The notes under the pieces: generated by a model
What the model was told of the DNA's origin: nothing
The model's database searches: none
What the model saw: the letters and a program-made list of their open reading frames with translations, nothing else
Program-made: the position numbers and the translations under genes
From: Sediminibacterium roseum
Lineage (GTDB): Bacteria; Bacteroidota; Bacteroidia; Chitinophagales; Chitinophagaceae
NCBI RefSeq assembly: GCF_009939005.1
Contig: NZ_JAACJS010000015.1
Coordinates: 1,738,325 to 1,802,324 of the forward strand
Length of the DNA: 64,000 bases
Direction: 5' to 3'
In this document: piece after piece, positions 61,623 to 64,000 of the stretch
Numbering within the stretch: the first letter of the stretch is position 1
Layout: each line of letters opens with the position of its first letter

Positions 61623-63311
61623 TCATGCCAATGGCAGGCTAAAATAAAAACGGCTCCCTTGCCCCAATTCACTTTCTACCCAAGCCTTACCACCCATGGC
61701 TTCAATAAATTCTTTGCTGATTGAAAGCCCCAGGCCCGTTCCCGTTTTTTCGGTGCCCGGCACCTGGTAAAACCGGTCGAAGATCCTGGCCAGGTGCTCA
61801 TGCCCGATTCCTTTGCCCCTGTCGGTTACACTTATCACCATGGTGTCCGTTTCCCTTGAAACCTGAACGGTAACGGTACTGCCTGCAGGAGAATATTTAA
61901 TTGCATTGGTCAGTAGATTGGTCAGCACCCAGGCTACTTTTTCTTCATCCGCTTTGCAAAGCAGGGGTTGGTGCGCAAGCAGCGTGTCTATCAAAACCTG
62001 TTTCTGCTGTGCCGCAGCGGTAACCGCTTCCACCGCCCTCTTAACGGGCACAGAAGCATCGATCTCTTTGATATGCAGTTGTATTTTCCCGCTTTCTACC
62101 TGGGATAAATCCAACAACTCACTCAAAATTTTCAGCAGCCTTTGATTGTCGGCTTTCAGGTTTTGCACCAGTTCTTTCTGCTCGGTGTTCAAGGGGCCCA
62201 CGCGTTCGTCTTCCAGCAGTTTCAAACTAAAATCAGACGCTGCAAGTGGTGTTTTCAGTTCGTGAGATACCGTGGCCATGAAATTGGTTTTGGCCACATC
62301 CAGCTCTTTGTAGGGCGTGATGTTTTTCAAAACAGTCATTTGCCCGATGGTGCCTTCACTGTTATTGATGGGGATGGTTTCTTTTGTGAAGAACTGTTCC
62401 TTTGTATCTACTACAATTTTAAAAGGCTGGTCGCTTTCTTCGGTCATCAAAAACCTGAACAGGTCATTCTGTTCCCGCAACAGTTTTTCTTTTTTCCCGA
62501 TCACGGCTGTTTCGGGAAGATTCAGCAATTGGAGCGCCTGCGGGTTTGCAAAAAGGATCGTTCCATTTTTACCTATGCCAATACTGGCATCCTGCAAAGA
62601 ATTGATGACCGCCTCCGCCCTTTGTTTTTCGAACAAAATCCGGGCGAGATTGCTGTGTTCAAATTTATCCAGCTCTTCTGCCATGTTGTTAAAGGCCGCG
62701 GCCATTTCGCCAAACTCGTCTTTCCTGTTCAGGTGTATCCGTTCGGAGTATTTCTTACCGGCGATCGCTTTGATACCTTCGGTTAATGTAACGATGGGGT
62801 TGGCAATGTACCCGGGGAAATTGTATACAAACACAAGGCCCACGATCGCACACAAGGTCAGCAAAAGGGTTATGATGAATTTTGCGCTGTCCGAACTGTG
62901 ATTGAGCATCTTGTTCTTTTCGGATATCGCCAACAGGTTGATCTGCATGATCGCACTGATGTCGTTGCGCACAGCCTTTTCATGTTCCAATGATCCGGGA
63001 TGATCCTGCAGCGCGTTGAAGTCGCGCCGTAGTTTACGTGTTACATATTCTTCACCGGGTTCGGTAATATTGGATTCCTGCCCGCGCATGTTTTGTTCAA
63101 ACATTGCTTTCTTTCCTTCCGGGTCGGTATCGCGGTTGTCCATCGCTTCGAGCATACCTTTGGTATAGTCGAGTGTTTCATAATTTTCCTTTAGTATATC
63201 GCGCTGTTCCGAAGTGGATCGGTTCAGGTAAAAGAAACCGGTGCCGCCCACCAGCAGCAGCAACGTAAAGAGAAACATCACCCCAAGCGTAATTTTTGTT
63301 TTCAGTTTCAT
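61623..63311 (-). CDS. Sensor histidine kinase paired with KdpD
   Basis: Membrane histidine kinase of 562 aa. Two helices (about 8-28 and 144-166) flank a helical extracytoplasmic domain. A HAMP-like region (about 166-220), then a PAS domain (about 225-330), HisKA (SHELKTPLAASD, His near residue 351) and ATPase (NLLTNAIKYSP, TGTGLGLSISKEF) follow. The upstream gene encodes only the KdpD sensor and Usp parts. In Bacteroidota KdpD is split this way, so this protein likely provides the kinase half controlling potassium uptake (kdpFABC). The response regulator is not in view. Confidence 0.85.
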   Translation of the reverse strand: MKLKTKITLGVMFLFTLLLLVGGTGFFYLNRSTSEQRDILKENYETLDYTKGMLEAMDNRDTDPEGKKAMFEQNMRGQESNITEPGEEYVTRKLRRDFNALQDHPGSLEHEKAVRNDISAIMQINLLAISEKNKMLNHSSDSAKFIITLLLTLCAIVGLVFVYNFPGYIANPIVTLTEGIKAIAGKKYSERIHLNRKDEFGEMAAAFNNMAEELDKFEHSNLARILFEKQRAEAVINSLQDASIGIGKNGTILFANPQALQLLNLPETAVIGKKEKLLREQNDLFRFLMTEESDQPFKIVVDTKEQFFTKETIPINNSEGTIGQMTVLKNITPYKELDVAKTNFMATVSHELKTPLAASDFSLKLLEDERVGPLNTEQKELVQNLKADNQRLLKILSELLDLSQVESGKIQLHIKEIDASVPVKRAVEAVTAAAQQKQVLIDTLLAHQPLLCKADEEKVAWVLTNLLTNAIKYSPAGSTVTVQVSRETDTMVISVTDRGKGIGHEHLARIFDRFYQVPGTEKTGTGLGLSISKEFIEAMGGKAWVESELGQGSRFYFSLPLA

Positions 63312-63316
63312 TACCG

Positions 63317-64000
63317 CTACGATAGTATGATCAAATCGATGTCATTAACACTTAACTCCTTCAGCAATCTATTGAACACACTTGTGCTCAGGATCACCTG
63401 GAAAAGACTGAGATGTGGCTTGCCGATGCAAACCGTTGTGATCTCTTTCTCTATACAGGTTTGCATGATGGCTTCCGCGATATTGGTATGCTTCACCTGT
63501 ATCACCTCCGCCCCTGCCTCGGTTGCCGCCTTAAAGTTATTACTTAAATGCCGTTGGGCTGCAAGGGGAATCCTGTCCAGGCTTTCTTTTGGCGTCTGAA
63601 CATATAAAACATACCAGTTGCTGTTGTAATAACTCGCAAGCCGCGCTGTTTTTCGTATGATGTGCTGCGATGTTTCTGCATTGCTCGAAATACAGGCGAG
63701 AAATTTTTCGTGCCGCAACAATTTGTCCCGGGTTACTTCATGGTCCACTTTTCGTTCTACCTGCCCGGCCACTTCCTTCAAAGCCAGTTCGCGCAACTGG
63801 AGGATCTTTTCGGGAAGAAAAAAATTCTGCAACGCCTGCTGCACTTTTGTGGAGTCGTAGATCTTCCCTTCTTTCAAACGGGTGATCAGTTCGTCGGCGG
63901 TAAGGTCTATGTTAACCACTTCGTTCGACAATTGCAAGATTTTATCAGGCACTCTTTCCTGCACCTCTACACCCGTGATCTTCTTTACTTCCTGGTTGAT
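63317..64000 (-). CDS. kdpD: KdpD-like sensor, N-terminal and Usp domains (partial)
   Basis: Runs off the window edge; the N-terminal start is not visible. At least 228 codons are present. The final part of the KdpD sensor domain contains ITGVEVQERVPDKILQLSNE, DELITRLKEGKIYDSTKVQQ and LRELALKEVAGQVE. A UspA-like domain follows (EKFLACISSNAETSQHIIRK, VIQVKHTNIAEAI). No kinase domain follows; the stop is five bases upstream of the histidine kinase start. This is the split KdpD of Bacteroidota. It senses potassium or turgor. Confidence 0.85.
   Translation of the reverse strand: MNQEVKKITGVEVQERVPDKILQLSNEVVNIDLTADELITRLKEGKIYDSTKVQQALQNFFLPEKILQLRELALKEVAGQVERKVDHEVTRDKLLRHEKFLACISSNAETSQHIIRKTARLASYYNSNWYVLYVQTPKESLDRIPLAAQRHLSNNFKAATEAGAEVIQVKHTNIAEAIMQTCIEKEITTVCIGKPHLSLFQVILSTSVFNRLLKELSVNDIDLIILS

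Noticed and set aside
1-64000. CRISPR array or insertion sequence
   Set aside because: No spaced repeat clusters of the right kind and no transposase ORF were found; the only repeats are att copies, operator arrays and coding repeats.

Overview
The window looks like a chromosome segment of a Bacteroidota bacterium, most likely Chitinophagaceae or a close relative. Supporting signs are TAnnTTTG promoter elements, TonB-dependent receptors, DUF4834 and PepSY-like families, the MobB/MobC mobilization type, a Bacteroidota-type tyrosine recombinase, split KdpD and fused CusA-TolC genes. The species cannot be named from sequence alone.

Left block (1-21250) is ordinary chromosome: exbD, an XRE regulator, recQ, an arabinose-5-phosphate isomerase, a mannose-1-phosphate guanylyltransferase, a KAS III-like synthase and a PurF-like amidotransferase. 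Next come a redox-stress group (FMN reductase, OsmC, YceI, two pirins, a MarR regulator with palindromic operators), a SurA-like chaperone, and the rimP-nusA-infB translation operon. DUF4834 and HAD genes end the block.

Middle block (21252-50650) is an accretion island at a CAU-anticodon tRNA gene. The tRNA 3' half occurs five times in direct orientation: A, the intact tRNA at 21284; B at 44400; C at 45866; D at 48689; E at 50609. Copies A, B, C and E are each followed by an intrinsic terminator. A-B (about 23 kb) is a mobilizable element with a tyrosine recombinase next to B, MobB/MobC, a primase-like protein and an excisionase-like HTH. Its cargo is a two-component system with an RND efflux pump, a TonB-type barrel protein, an AbiEi-Fic fusion, and an MbnP/MbnH-type metal cluster. 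B-C (1.4 kb, HEPN-like protein), C-D (2.8 kb, a TonB receptor) and D-E (1.9 kb, two exported proteins) have no recombinase and look like passive, cis-mobilizable segments.

Right block (50650-64000) is a DUF4172-type Fic gene under a six-copy operator-like array, an SGNH hydrolase, a heavy-metal efflux operon whose RND pump is fused to its TolC-like channel, a PfkB-type phosphofructokinase, a lipoprotein, and the end of a Kdp potassium-sensing locus with KdpD split into two genes. The last gene runs off the window edge.

The most unusual structures are the five-copy tDNA array with its terminators, the two Fic genes with different operator architectures, the CusA-TolC fusion with an internal signal peptide, and the MbnP/MbnH cargo without visible methanobactin genes.
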